Origin: Micrococcales bacterium
Lineage (GTDB): Bacteria > Actinomycetota > Actinomycetes > Actinomycetales > Microbacteriaceae
DNA: 34,577 nt
NCBI GenBank assembly: GCA_947489135.1
Contig: CANLCU010000007.1
Location: forward strand, 1-34,577
Direction of reading: 5' to 3'
This document shows positions 7,656 to 15,568 of the stretch, piece by piece; position 1 is the first letter of the stretch, and every line of letters starts with the position of its first letter. Position numbers and translations under genes: made by a program. Below the pieces are notes generated by a model. The model was not told the DNA's origin and did no database searches. It saw only the letters and a program-made list of their open reading frames with translations.

Positions 7656-8692
7656 TCACGTCTAGTGGCGTCTTGAACTTCACCAACAAGTTCTTCAAGA
7701 ATGTCTTCTAAGAACAGTAGACCAACGGGCTTCCCATCATCATTGAAGTTAGCCATCAGGTGCTGTCTATCTCTCTTCATAAGAGCAAGAGCATCTTCTA
7801 GTTCAACAGTTCCACCAATTGACTTCACAGTTCTAAGGAGCTTGCGTTCAACTGGTTCATCAGCTTCTTCTTCATCACTGTCAATAACATCTTTGAGGTG
7901 AAGGTAACCTTCAATCTCTCCTGAGTCATTAAGAATTAGGTAGCGACTAAAGCCATGCTTAGCAACTGCTTGTTCAATCTCTCTAGGTGTGACATCTAGA
8001 TTGAAAGTAATAAGGTTCTCGATTGGAACAAGAATGTCTTGAACCTTCTTATCGGTGAACTCAAAAGTATTTCCAATAGCACCGGTAGCATCAATCAGCA
8101 CTCCCTCACGGGTTGAGTGCTCAACAATGTTTTCTACCTGATCTAGTGTGTATGCACTGTTGGTCTCGTTAACTGCCTTCACACCAAATAGTCGAAGCAC
8201 ACCATTAGCCATACCGTTTAGAACAACAACCACTGGCTTCAAGACAAGGGATAGACCATAAGCAATAGGAACCAGAACTAGAGCAGCCCGCTCAGGAATA
8301 GAGAAAGCAATGTTCTTAGGAACCATCTCACCTAGGAGCACGTGTAGGAAGGTAACTACAGCAAGAGCAATAACAAATGATGTTGCATAAGTAGCGTCTT
8401 CGCCAAACCCTAGAGCGTAAAGAGGACCTTTTAGAAGTTGCTGAACACTTGGCTCAACAACAATAAGAATCAAAAGCGCACAAATAGTGATACCTAGCTG
8501 ACAAGTAGCCACAATCAGGCTCACGTTTTCCATGCCCTTGATGGTTAGCTGTGCTGGCTTAGAACCTGCTTCTGCTCTTGGTTCTATCTGTGCTCTTCTA
8601 GCAGAGAAGATAGCGAACTCAGCGGCAACGAAGAATGCACTAGCTGTAAGCAGGCCTATGAATGAAAAGAGAGCAACGATTGGATCACTCAT
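7652..8692 (-). CDS. CNNM/CorC-type membrane protein with DUF21 and CBS domains (second of pair)
   Basis: Residues about 1-180 form a DUF21 (CNNM) transmembrane domain, with hydrophobic segments and the GEMVPKNIAFS motif near 120-130. A CBS pair follows and the protein ends in LFLEDILEELVGEV, without the C-terminal CorC/HlyC transporter-associated domain present in its neighbour. Members are associated with Mg2+ or Co2+ transport or efflux; the ion is not readable from sequence. A GTG at 8701 opens the frame, but the ATG at 8692 has AGGTGA about 5 bases upstream and gives 346 residues. This ATG overlaps the stop of the upstream paralogue by 8 bases, so the two are translationally coupled and may form a heteromer. 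Confidence 0.85.
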   Translation of the reverse strand: MSDPIVALFSFIGLLTASAFFVAAEFAIFSARRAQIEPRAEAGSKPAQLTIKGMENVSLIVATCQLGITICALLILIVVEPSVQQLLKGPLYALGFGEDATYATSFVIALAVVTFLHVLLGEMVPKNIAFSIPERAALVLVPIAYGLSLVLKPVVVVLNGMANGVLRLFGVKAVNETNSAYTLDQVENIVEHSTREGVLIDATGAIGNTFEFTDKKVQDILVPIENLITFNLDVTPREIEQAVAKHGFSRYLILNDSGEIEGYLHLKDVIDSDEEEADEPVERKLLRTVKSIGGTVELEDALALMKRDRQHLMANFNDDGKPVGLLFLEDILEELVGEVQDATRRD

Positions 8693-10010
8693 CTTTATCA
8701 CCTGCCTCAGGAACCTTAGTTTCAGGAATAAATCGAATTCGGTCTACTCGTCTACCGTCCATGCGTTCAACTCGAAGTGTTCCGCCATCAATCTGGACTT
8801 CATCGCCAACAGCAGCTACTCGACCTAACTCAAACATTAGGTAACCCGCAACTGTTTCATATGAACCATCCTCAGGAACCTTGACTGCAAGTTTCTCTAA
8901 AAGCTCATCTGGTCTATACATGCCAGGGAAAGAGTAGGACTGATCTTTACCACCGGTTATTTCAACCTTGGCTCTATCGTGTTCATCACCAAGTTCACCA
9001 ACTAGTTCTTCAATAAGGTCTTCGAGGGTAACGATTCCTGCTGTGCCACCATACTCATCAACAACAATCGCTAACTGCAGTCCATGAGATCTCAACACAC
9101 CCATCAGCTTTTCTAGAGACATTGTCTCAGGAACTCTAAATGGTTCAACCATCAAAGCGGTAGCAGGAACTGTTGAACGCTTTTCTCGAGGAACAGATGC
9201 AGCTGCCTTGACGTGGACGATACCGTCAACGTCATCGGTTGAACCAGTGAACACAGGGAATCTTGAGAAGCCTGTGCTGTGTGAAAGAGAAATAACATCC
9301 TGAACTGTTGCAGAAGCATCAAGAGAGGTCAACTTGGTTCTAGGAGTCATGACTTCAGCAGCAGTTAGCTGAGATAGCTCAAGGGTCTTAGAGATTAGGT
9401 CCGCTGTTCTCTGCTGCAAAGCACCAAGGCTTGCTGATCTCTGAACTAGGTAACTAAGTTCCTCTGCAGTTCTAGAAGAGCTCAGCTCTTCTTTAGGTTC
9501 AATACCTAAAGATCTAACAATTGCGTTTCCAGTGTTATTCAACAACCAGACCAACCAGCCAAATACAAAAGTGAATGCTAGCTGGAATCTGATTACAGCT
9601 TTATTTACCTGCAGTGGAAGAGCGATAGCTAGGTTCTTTGGAATTAGTTCACCAATAAGAAATGAGAAGACAGTTGCTAGAACTAGTGAGAGCGCAAGCG
9701 CGATCCCATGCAGAGTTGATTCACTCAATCCTAGGAAGCCAAGCCCTGGCTCAATTAACTTGGCTAGTGAAGGCTCAGCTAGGAAACCGGTAAGCATTGT
9801 GGTCACGGTAATACCGATTTGAGCACTAGATAAATGGGTGCTGGAGCGCTTCAAAGCTCTAATGCTTGGGGATAGACCTCTCTCCCCTTGGTCACGACGA
9901 CGTTCTAGTTCAGTTCGTTCAAGGTTGATGAGAGAAAACTCACTGGCAACGAATAGTCCTGTTCCAATCGTGAGAACCACACCTAATGCCAGTAAATACC
10001 ACTCGGTCAT
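8685..10010 (-). CDS. CNNM/CorC-type membrane protein with DUF21, CBS and CorC_HlyC domains (first of pair)
   Basis: A 441-residue membrane protein. A DUF21 domain occupies about residues 1-190, with GELIPKNLAIALP at 120-132. The CBS pair spans about 215-340, beginning AAEVMTPRTKL and containing VVDEYGGTAGIVTLEDLIEELVGE (317-340). A CorC/HlyC domain fills about 350-430. This is the complete architecture of the bacterial CorC/YhdP-type family linked to Mg2+ efflux or homeostasis; hemolysin naming in databases is historical. It precedes a shorter paralogue on the same transcript, a common tandem arrangement in actinobacteria. The ribosome binding site is weak (AAGAAG well upstream). A palindrome lies 11 bases before the start. 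Confidence 0.88.
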   Translation of the reverse strand: MTEWYLLALGVVLTIGTGLFVASEFSLINLERTELERRRDQGERGLSPSIRALKRSSTHLSSAQIGITVTTMLTGFLAEPSLAKLIEPGLGFLGLSESTLHGIALALSLVLATVFSFLIGELIPKNLAIALPLQVNKAVIRFQLAFTFVFGWLVWLLNNTGNAIVRSLGIEPKEELSSSRTAEELSYLVQRSASLGALQQRTADLISKTLELSQLTAAEVMTPRTKLTSLDASATVQDVISLSHSTGFSRFPVFTGSTDDVDGIVHVKAAASVPREKRSTVPATALMVEPFRVPETMSLEKLMGVLRSHGLQLAIVVDEYGGTAGIVTLEDLIEELVGELGDEHDRAKVEITGGKDQSYSFPGMYRPDELLEKLAVKVPEDGSYETVAGYLMFELGRVAAVGDEVQIDGGTLRVERMDGRRVDRIRFIPETKVPEAGDKDE

Positions 10011-10020
10011 CGGGCGAATA

Positions 10021-10035
10021 CTTCTTTATAAGAAG
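10021..10035. promoter_or_regulatory. Perfect palindrome upstream of the CNNM operon
   Basis: CTTCTTTATAAGAAG has 6-bp perfect arms around TAT and begins 11 bases before the CNNM start codon. Its centre on the minus strand reads TATAAA and could coincide with a -10 element, which would suit a repressor site. The rest of the 10011-10176 gap toward kgd is AT-rich with no promoter I can assign with confidence. Confidence 0.35.
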
Positions 10036-10163
10036 GGTAGGGGTCATAATCCATAGCAATTAAATCATACAAGACCCTGTATTTATTGAATCCAGTGGGG
10101 ATAACCCTGAAATTCAACCCTTTTAGGCTTGGTAGGCTTGGAAGGCATTGTTTCCGTGAAAGT

Positions 10164-10172
10164 AAGAGGTGA
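10164..10172 (+). promoter_or_regulatory. Ribosome binding site deciding the kgd start
   Basis: AAGAGGTGA lies 4 bases before the TTG at 10177 (7 bases from its GAGG core). The upstream TTG at 10129 and GTG at 10156 lack such a site. Confidence 0.65.
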
Positions 10173-10176
10173 ACCG

Positions 10177-13100
10177 TTGTCCGACGACAACTCACAATCT
10201 GGACAAGAATTCGGCGCTAACGAGTGGTTAGTCGATGAAATGTATAGCCAATGGCTCTTAAACCCAGAATCTATCGATAAAGAGTGGCAGCCAATCCTTG
10301 AGCGTTACCACCAGCTCAAGCAGGGTAACCAGCCAGCTGCTCCGGTAACTCCAATCACTTCTACCCCGGTAACACCTATTACTCCACAAGCTGTTTCTAC
10401 CTCAACCGGATCACTTCCACTGGTAGCGAAGACAACTCGTGTTGAACCTCAGGCTCAACCTATCCCTGCTCAAGCTCCAACAGTTGACTCTGCTGAAGTT
10501 CATGAAGAAGCAGAAGATCAGATCAACATTCTTAAAGGAATGTCTAAGACTCTTGCAGCCAACATGGATGCATCTTTGACTATTCCAACTGCCACAAGCG
10601 TTAGAGCAATTCCAGCGAAGCTGCTAATTGATAACCGCATTGTTATCAACTCTCACCTTGGTAGAACTCGTGGTGGCAAGGTTTCTTTCACCCACATCAT
10701 TGGATACGCAATTGTTAGAGCTCTAAAAGAATTCCCTAGCCAAAACGTTTACTACGAAGAAATTGATGGCAAGCCAGCTGCTGTTTCTCCTGCAAACATC
10801 AACTTTGGTCTTGCAATTGATATTCCAAAGCCTGATGGCACTAGAGCACTTCTAGTTCCAAACATCAAGAAGGCTCAAAGACTTAACTTTGCTACCTACC
10901 TAAACGCTTATGAGGGTCTAGTTAAGCGAGCAAGAGACAACAAGCTATCTGCTGAAGACTTCTCTGGCACAACAGTTTCTCTAACTAACCCAGGTGGAAT
11001 TGGAACTGTTCACTCAGTGCCAAGACTTACTAAGGGTCAAGGTTGCATTGTTGGTGCAGGAGCTTTGGACTACCCTGCTGAATTCCAAGGTATGAGTGAA
11101 GAACACCTAGCGAAGATTGGTGTTAGCAAGGTTATTACTCTTACCTCTACCTATGACCACAGAGTTATTCAAGGTGCAGGTTCTGGAGAGTTCTTAAGAA
11201 AGATCAATGAACTACTTCTTGGTGAACGTGGTTTCTACGATGAAATCTTTGCTGACCTTCGTATTCCTTACGAACCAATTCGTTGGGCTACTGACTTTGA
11301 AACTACAGAAGCTGATGGCAGAAGCAAAGAAACTAGAGTTCAAGAACTTATCAACTCTTACCGTGTTCGCGGCCACCTTATGGCAGATATTGATCCACTG
11401 GAGTACCAGCAGCGATCACATCCTGACCTAGATGTTCTAACCCACGGTCTAAGCCTCTGGGATCTAGACAGAACCTATAAGACCGGTGGCTTTGGCGGTA
11501 AGTCAAAGATGATGGTTAGAGATGTCCTAAAGATTCTTCGTGATTCATACTGCCGAACAGTTGGTATCGAATACATGCACATCCATAACCCAGCAGAACG
11601 TAAATGGATGCAGGACCACCTAGAGGTTCCTTACGTAAAGCCATCACGTGATGCTCAACTTCGTATCCTCGAAAAACTAAACGAAGCGGAAGCATTCGAA
11701 ACCTTCCTACAAACCAAGTTCGTAGGGCAGAAACGCTTCAGCCTTGAAGGTGGAGAATCTACTATTGCTGCTCTTGATGCAATCTTGCAGGCAGCAGCAG
11801 ATCACCAGCTTGATGAAGTTGCTATTGGTATGGCACACAGAGGTCGTCTAAACGTTCTTACCAACATCGCTGGTAAAACCTATGGTCAAGTCTTCAGAGA
11901 GTTTGAAGGCAACACCGATGTAAAGACTGTTCAAGGTTCAGGAGATGTGAAGTATCACCTAGGTACATCAGGTGTATTCACTAGTGCAACAGGAAACACC
12001 ACCAAGGTTTACTTAGCTGCCAACCCTTCTCACCTAGAAGCTGTGAACCCAGTACTTGAAGGTATTGTTCGAGCAAAGCTTGACCGAATCAATAAGTCTC
12101 CTGGAGAGAACCCAGTACTACCGCTACTGATTCACGGTGATGCTGCATTTGCTGGACAGGGTGTTGTTCCAGAGACTCTAAACATGATGAGCCTTAGAGG
12201 CTATAGAACTGGTGGAACAATCCACATCGTGATTAACAACCAGGTGGGTTTCACTACCCCACCTAACATGTCACGTTCAACTGTTTACTCAACAGACATT
12301 GCTAAGGGAATCCAGGTTCCTATCTTCCACGTAAACGGAGATGACCCAGAAGCAGTATTCAGAGTTGCTCAACTAGCTTTTGATTACCGTCAGACCTTCG
12401 GTAAGGATGCGGTCATTGACCTAGTTTGTTACCGTCGTCGTGGACACAACGAAGGTGATGATCCTTCGATGACTCAGCCACTTATGTATAACTTGATTGA
12501 AGCTAAGCGTTCAGTTAGAACTCTGTATCTAGAGTCTCTAGTTGGTCGAGGAGACATCACTCGTGAAGAGTTCGAGCAATCGAATGCTGATCTTCAAGCC
12601 AAGCTTGAGAAGGCTTTCATTGATGTTCACGAAGCCATGGCTCAGCCAATTGAACTTGTTTCAAGACCACAGGGTATTGGAACAACAGCTAGCGATCACC
12701 CAGAGATCAACCACGAAACAAAGATTGCTAAGGACGTAGTTGAACTTATTGGTGCAGCTCACAGCAACATTCCGCCTGCATTCAGTGTTCACCCTAAACT
12801 TCAGCAGCTGCTAGCAAAGCGTGTTGAAATGTCTAGAGAAGGTGGCATTGACTGGGGATTCGGAGAACTACTAGCTCTTGGTTCACTACTAGTTGAAGGT
12901 GTGAATGTTCGTATGTCTGGTCAAGACACCAGACGTGGAACATTTGTTCAACGTCACGCTGTCTTCCACGATCGTGACAATGGCCAAGAGTGGATTCCAC
13001 TTAGAAACCTTTCAGAAGCTCAATCTAAGTTCTACATCTACGACTCACTGTTGAGCGAATACGCTGCAATGGGATTTGAATACGGATACTCAGTAGAACG

Positions 13101-13866
13101 TAAAGATGCTTTGGTTCTATGGGAAGCACAGTTCGGTGACTTCGCTAACGGTGCTCAGACCATCCTTGATGAGTTCATCTCTTCAGCAGAACAGAAGTGG
13201 GGTCAGAACTCTTCACTAGTTCTACTTCTACCTCACGGTTATGAAGGCCAGGGACCAGACCACTCTTCAGCGCGTATCGAAAGATACCTGCAGCTATGTG
13301 CTGAGAACAACATGACTGTTGCTCAACCTTCAACACCTGCTAACCACTTCCACCTACTTCGTCGTCAAGCATATGCAAGACCAAGAAGACCGCTAATCGT
13401 CTTCACACCTAAATCAATGCTTCGCCTAAAGGCAGCATCATCAAAGGTTGAGGACTTCACTACTGGTTCATTCCAGCCTGTGATTGATGATGAGCGTGGA
13501 CTAAACAAGTCAAGCGTGAAGAGAGTTCTATTCTGTTCAGGCAAGATCTACTGGGATCTATTGGCAGAAGCTGAAAAGCGTAACGATCAGCACACAGCTA
13601 TCGTTCGCGTTGAACAGCTTTACCCAACACCAGTTGATGAGATCAAGGCTGTCTATGCTCAGTACCCAGGAGCAGAGTTGTTCTGGGTTCAGGATGAACC
13701 AGCTAACCAGGGTCCTTGGACATATATAGGTCTATTCCTTCCTAAGTACATGGGTGGACAAGTAGCACAGATAGTTTCAAGACCTGCTAGTGCCTCTCCT
13801 GCAACTGGTTCAGCTAAGCGTCACGCTGTTGAACAAGCTGACCTAGTTGAGAGAGCGTTTAGCTAA
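10177..13866 (+). CDS. kgd: Multifunctional 2-oxoglutarate metabolism enzyme (2-oxoglutarate decarboxylase/dehydrogenase E1 with fused E2 domain)
   Basis: The fused actinobacterial protein that decarboxylates 2-oxoglutarate and, with lipoylated E2 and E3 from elsewhere, makes succinyl-CoA in the TCA cycle. In order: a short N-terminal helix like other E1o proteins (NEWLVDEMYSQWLLNPES), a Pro/Thr-rich linker (about 45-100), a dihydrolipoyl acyltransferase-type catalytic domain ending in TYDHRVIQGAG with His328, then the thiamine-dependent E1 with AHRGRLNVL, GDAAFAGQGVVPETLN (from 654) and HGYEGQGPDHSSARIE (from 1020). No lipoyl domain is present, as expected for this class. The frame opens at a TTG at 10129, but the TTG at 10177 follows AAGAGGTGA at proper spacing and gives the normal N-terminus (1229 residues). 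The downstream gene follows after 2 bases. Confidence 0.96.
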   Translation: MSDDNSQSGQEFGANEWLVDEMYSQWLLNPESIDKEWQPILERYHQLKQGNQPAAPVTPITSTPVTPITPQAVSTSTGSLPLVAKTTRVEPQAQPIPAQAPTVDSAEVHEEAEDQINILKGMSKTLAANMDASLTIPTATSVRAIPAKLLIDNRIVINSHLGRTRGGKVSFTHIIGYAIVRALKEFPSQNVYYEEIDGKPAAVSPANINFGLAIDIPKPDGTRALLVPNIKKAQRLNFATYLNAYEGLVKRARDNKLSAEDFSGTTVSLTNPGGIGTVHSVPRLTKGQGCIVGAGALDYPAEFQGMSEEHLAKIGVSKVITLTSTYDHRVIQGAGSGEFLRKINELLLGERGFYDEIFADLRIPYEPIRWATDFETTEADGRSKETRVQELINSYRVRGHLMADIDPLEYQQRSHPDLDVLTHGLSLWDLDRTYKTGGFGGKSKMMVRDVLKILRDSYCRTVGIEYMHIHNPAERKWMQDHLEVPYVKPSRDAQLRILEKLNEAEAFETFLQTKFVGQKRFSLEGGESTIAALDAILQAAADHQLDEVAIGMAHRGRLNVLTNIAGKTYGQVFREFEGNTDVKTVQGSGDVKYHLGTSGVFTSATGNTTKVYLAANPSHLEAVNPVLEGIVRAKLDRINKSPGENPVLPLLIHGDAAFAGQGVVPETLNMMSLRGYRTGGTIHIVINNQVGFTTPPNMSRSTVYSTDIAKGIQVPIFHVNGDDPEAVFRVAQLAFDYRQTFGKDAVIDLVCYRRRGHNEGDDPSMTQPLMYNLIEAKRSVRTLYLESLVGRGDITREEFEQSNADLQAKLEKAFIDVHEAMAQPIELVSRPQGIGTTASDHPEINHETKIAKDVVELIGAAHSNIPPAFSVHPKLQQLLAKRVEMSREGGIDWGFGELLALGSLLVEGVNVRMSGQDTRRGTFVQRHAVFHDRDNGQEWIPLRNLSEAQSKFYIYDSLLSEYAAMGFEYGYSVERKDALVLWEAQFGDFANGAQTILDEFISSAEQKWGQNSSLVLLLPHGYEGQGPDHSSARIERYLQLCAENNMTVAQPSTPANHFHLLRRQAYARPRRPLIVFTPKSMLRLKAASSKVEDFTTGSFQPVIDDERGLNKSSVKRVLFCSGKIYWDLLAEAEKRNDQHTAIVRVEQLYPTPVDEIKAVYAQYPGAELFWVQDEPANQGPWTYIGLFLPKYMGGQVAQIVSRPASASPATGSAKRHAVEQADLVERAFS

Positions 13867-13868
13867 AG

Positions 13869-14480
13869 ATGGAAGAGCCACGTCGTAACATTCGAGTTGT
13901 CATCATTGGTGACGACATCGTTGGTGCAGGTGGCGACCCTAAAGGTTTGGGTTGGGTTGGACGCGTTATCGCAAAGACTCAAAGTGACTATCCAAGAATC
14001 GACTTCTATGTTCTTGCTACCCCAGAGGTAACAACTGCTCAGCTAAGTGAACAGTGGCTAGAAGAAGCTGCTAAGCGTTTTGCTCCAGATACAGACAACA
14101 GATTGATTGTTGCTTTGAACTCAAACGACATTAACGCTGGAATCACAATGTCTAGATCAAGACTGAACCTAGCGAACATCCTCGACACAGCAACAAGCAA
14201 GGGTGTTCAAAGCTTTGTCATCTCCCCTATTCCTAGTCGTAACCCTCAACTGAACTATGACATTGAACATCTCTCAGCAGGATTTGAAGATGTTGCTTCA
14301 AGAAGAAGCTTGCCGTTCGTAGATGCATACAGACCACTGGTAGATCACCCTGGATTCAACGAAGAGATAAAGAATTCTCAATTCGGATTACCAGGTCAAC
14401 TAGGTCACGGCCTTATTGCTTGGCTTGTGCTAAACCAAGGTTGGTACAGCTGGTTAGATCTTCCAGAGCAAGAGATATAA
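13869..14480 (+). CDS. SGNH/GDSL-like protein with Asp replacing the nucleophilic Ser
   Basis: A 203-residue protein with the SGNH-hydrolase layout: block I is VVIIGDDIVGAGG (11-23), where the usual GDSxxxG serine is Asp; GLGWVGRV follows as in many actinobacterial GDSL proteins. Block III resembles NSND (NSNDINAG, about 84-91). A late GQLGHGLIAW supplies a possible catalytic His. With no Ser at the nucleophile, ordinary esterase activity is doubtful; it could be a binding or pseudoenzyme form or use other chemistry. No signal peptide is visible. It starts 2 bases after the kgd stop, so it is surely co-transcribed with kgd, and a strong terminator follows. Function unknown. Confidence 0.75.
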   Translation: MEEPRRNIRVVIIGDDIVGAGGDPKGLGWVGRVIAKTQSDYPRIDFYVLATPEVTTAQLSEQWLEEAAKRFAPDTDNRLIVALNSNDINAGITMSRSRLNLANILDTATSKGVQSFVISPIPSRNPQLNYDIEHLSAGFEDVASRRSLPFVDAYRPLVDHPGFNEEIKNSQFGLPGQLGHGLIAWLVLNQGWYSWLDLPEQEI

Positions 14481-14483
14481 GAA

Positions 14484-14515
14484 AAATCCCCGCCACTAGA
14501 GCGGGGATTTCTTTA
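14484..14515. terminator. Bidirectional intrinsic terminator
   Basis: AAATCCCCGC (14484-14493) pairs perfectly with GCGGGGATTT (14501-14510) around a 7-base loop. The plus strand continues CTTTAATT and the minus strand ends in a run of five T, so the 10-bp GC-rich hairpin can end both the kgd operon and the convergent sigR-rsrA transcript. Confidence 0.92.
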
Positions 14516-14743
14516 ATTCTCTGATTGGAACCTATTTTGCATCTTGGATGCAAAACTTACTTGAGCATTCATCGATGAGCTACTTATGAGTTTCGATATC
14601 TTGCTTTCGATTGCATACTCTTTCTTGCAAGTTTGACAACCATCCAGGTGAGCTAACACCTCGGATCTCTGCGCTTCATTGAGTTCATTAGCTAGGAAAT
14701 CAAAAACTCTTCCTAGAGTGAGTTCGCAGTTATTTTCTGACAT
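14513..14743 (-). CDS. rsrA: Zinc-binding anti-sigma factor, RsrA-like
   Basis: A 76-residue ZAS-family anti-sigma factor expected to hold the ECF sigma factor encoded just upstream and release it on thiol oxidation. The HxxxCxxC zinc motif is His32, Cys36, Cys39 in HLDGCQTC, and Cys6 is in the N-terminal position corresponding to the additional redox cysteine of Streptomyces RsrA. These are all its cysteines, so the disulfide switch could work as described for RsrA. AAAGGG 8 bases before the ATG is the ribosome binding site and begins at the stop of the sigma gene, 11 bases upstream. The protein is somewhat shorter than Streptomyces RsrA (about 105 residues). Confidence 0.88.
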   Translation of the reverse strand: MSENNCELTLGRVFDFLANELNEAQRSEVLAHLDGCQTCKKEYAIESKISKLISSSSMNAQVSFASKMQNRFQSEN

Positions 14744-14754
14744 TGGATTACCCT

Positions 14755-15489
14755 TTACTTTTTCTTATCTTCATCTAAACCGATCCCAAAGCCAGCAGCC
14801 ATCTCTTTCAAGACTTCACTTAGCTTTTCACGGGCGCGGGAAACTTTTGAACCAACAGTGTTCTGCTTTAGATCTAGCAGCTCTGCGATTTCTTTGTTAC
14901 CTAGTCCAACAACAAACTTTTGGAAAGCAACTTCTCTGAACTCTTCATCGAGAGCGTTGATAGCTGCTTCAATGTCAGCCATACCGAACTTCTCAATGAT
15001 TAGCATTTCCGGTGAGTCGGCTGCGTTGTTGAAGTCGTACTCGTCGAATCCGTAGTCGACGTTTCCTTCTTCATCTTCGTAGGCGAACTGGTGTTTCTTG
15101 TCCAGCTCGGTCTGCTTGATGCCGGCTGAAACAAGTTCACGCTTGGCGATCTTGTAGAGCCAAGGTCCAGGTCCATAGCCGATATCGGTGAAGGAATCCC
15201 ATGACTTGAACGCCTTCATCAAGGCGTCTTGGGCAATGTCTTCTCCACGCTGGAAGGTTCCTGCTCTTGAAATGCAGTAGCGGCGAATACCCTCAAAGTA
15301 AGGTGCGGCGGCTATGGCGAAAGGAACACGACTAGGGGTCGGATTTGCGGGAGTTCCCATTTGGCTACTCATTGGTTGTGAGTTTAGTAGTTCTGATTGG
15401 TGATTGGTGCTGATTCTGGCGGTTGCACGGTAAACGTGACGGCGTGGAGCTGGCTGAGTTGCATTCTCTGAAATGTAAATAAGTATCAT
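14755..15489 (-). CDS. sigR: ECF sigma factor, SigR/SigH-like (thiol-oxidative stress)
   Basis: Region 2 is at about residues 57-120 (RRYCISRAGTFQRGEDIAQDALMKAFKSWDSF), followed by GPGPWLYKIAKRELVSAG. An acidic linker is at about 127-165, and region 4 at 175-230 contains the helix-turn-helix segment NKEIAELLDLKQNTVGSKVSRAREKL. Pairing with an RsrA-like gene and the aroA-rsgA neighbourhood supports SigR/SigH. The start is uncertain: the ATG at 15489 directly abuts GGAGG (no spacer), so translation from it is doubtful, while in-frame ATGs at 15372 and 15360 have no ribosome binding site. The 40-55 residue N-terminal extension resembles the arrangement of the longer SigR' isoform in Streptomyces. 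No clear GGAAT-GTT autoregulatory promoter was found in the gap to aroA. Confidence 0.87.
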   Translation of the reverse strand: MILIYISENATQPAPRRHVYRATARISTNHQSELLNSQPMSSQMGTPANPTPSRVPFAIAAAPYFEGIRRYCISRAGTFQRGEDIAQDALMKAFKSWDSFTDIGYGPGPWLYKIAKRELVSAGIKQTELDKKHQFAYEDEEGNVDYGFDEYDFNNAADSPEMLIIEKFGMADIEAAINALDEEFREVAFQKFVVGLGNKEIAELLDLKQNTVGSKVSRAREKLSEVLKEMAAGFGIGLDEDKKK

Positions 15490-15552
15490 CCTCCGGGTTA
15501 GTTTGTTCGTCTTTGAACTGCTTTGGTCCTAAGGCACCAATAAATCATGCCG

Positions 15553-15558
15553 TTAGAA
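15553..15558 (+). promoter_or_regulatory. Likely -10 element of aroA
   Basis: TAGAAT ends 10 bases before the aroA ATG, so the transcript leader would be only a few bases long. No good -35 is visible at the expected distance. Confidence 0.4.
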
Positions 15559-15568
15559 TAGAGAACAC

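Noticed and set aside
8532-8844. Plus-strand ORFs opposite the CNNM genes
   Set aside because: They are antisense to two clear membrane-protein genes and have no ribosome binding site or family motif.
14679-14939. Plus-strand ORF across sigR and rsrA
   Set aside because: Antisense to both genes and begins inside rsrA with no supporting features.
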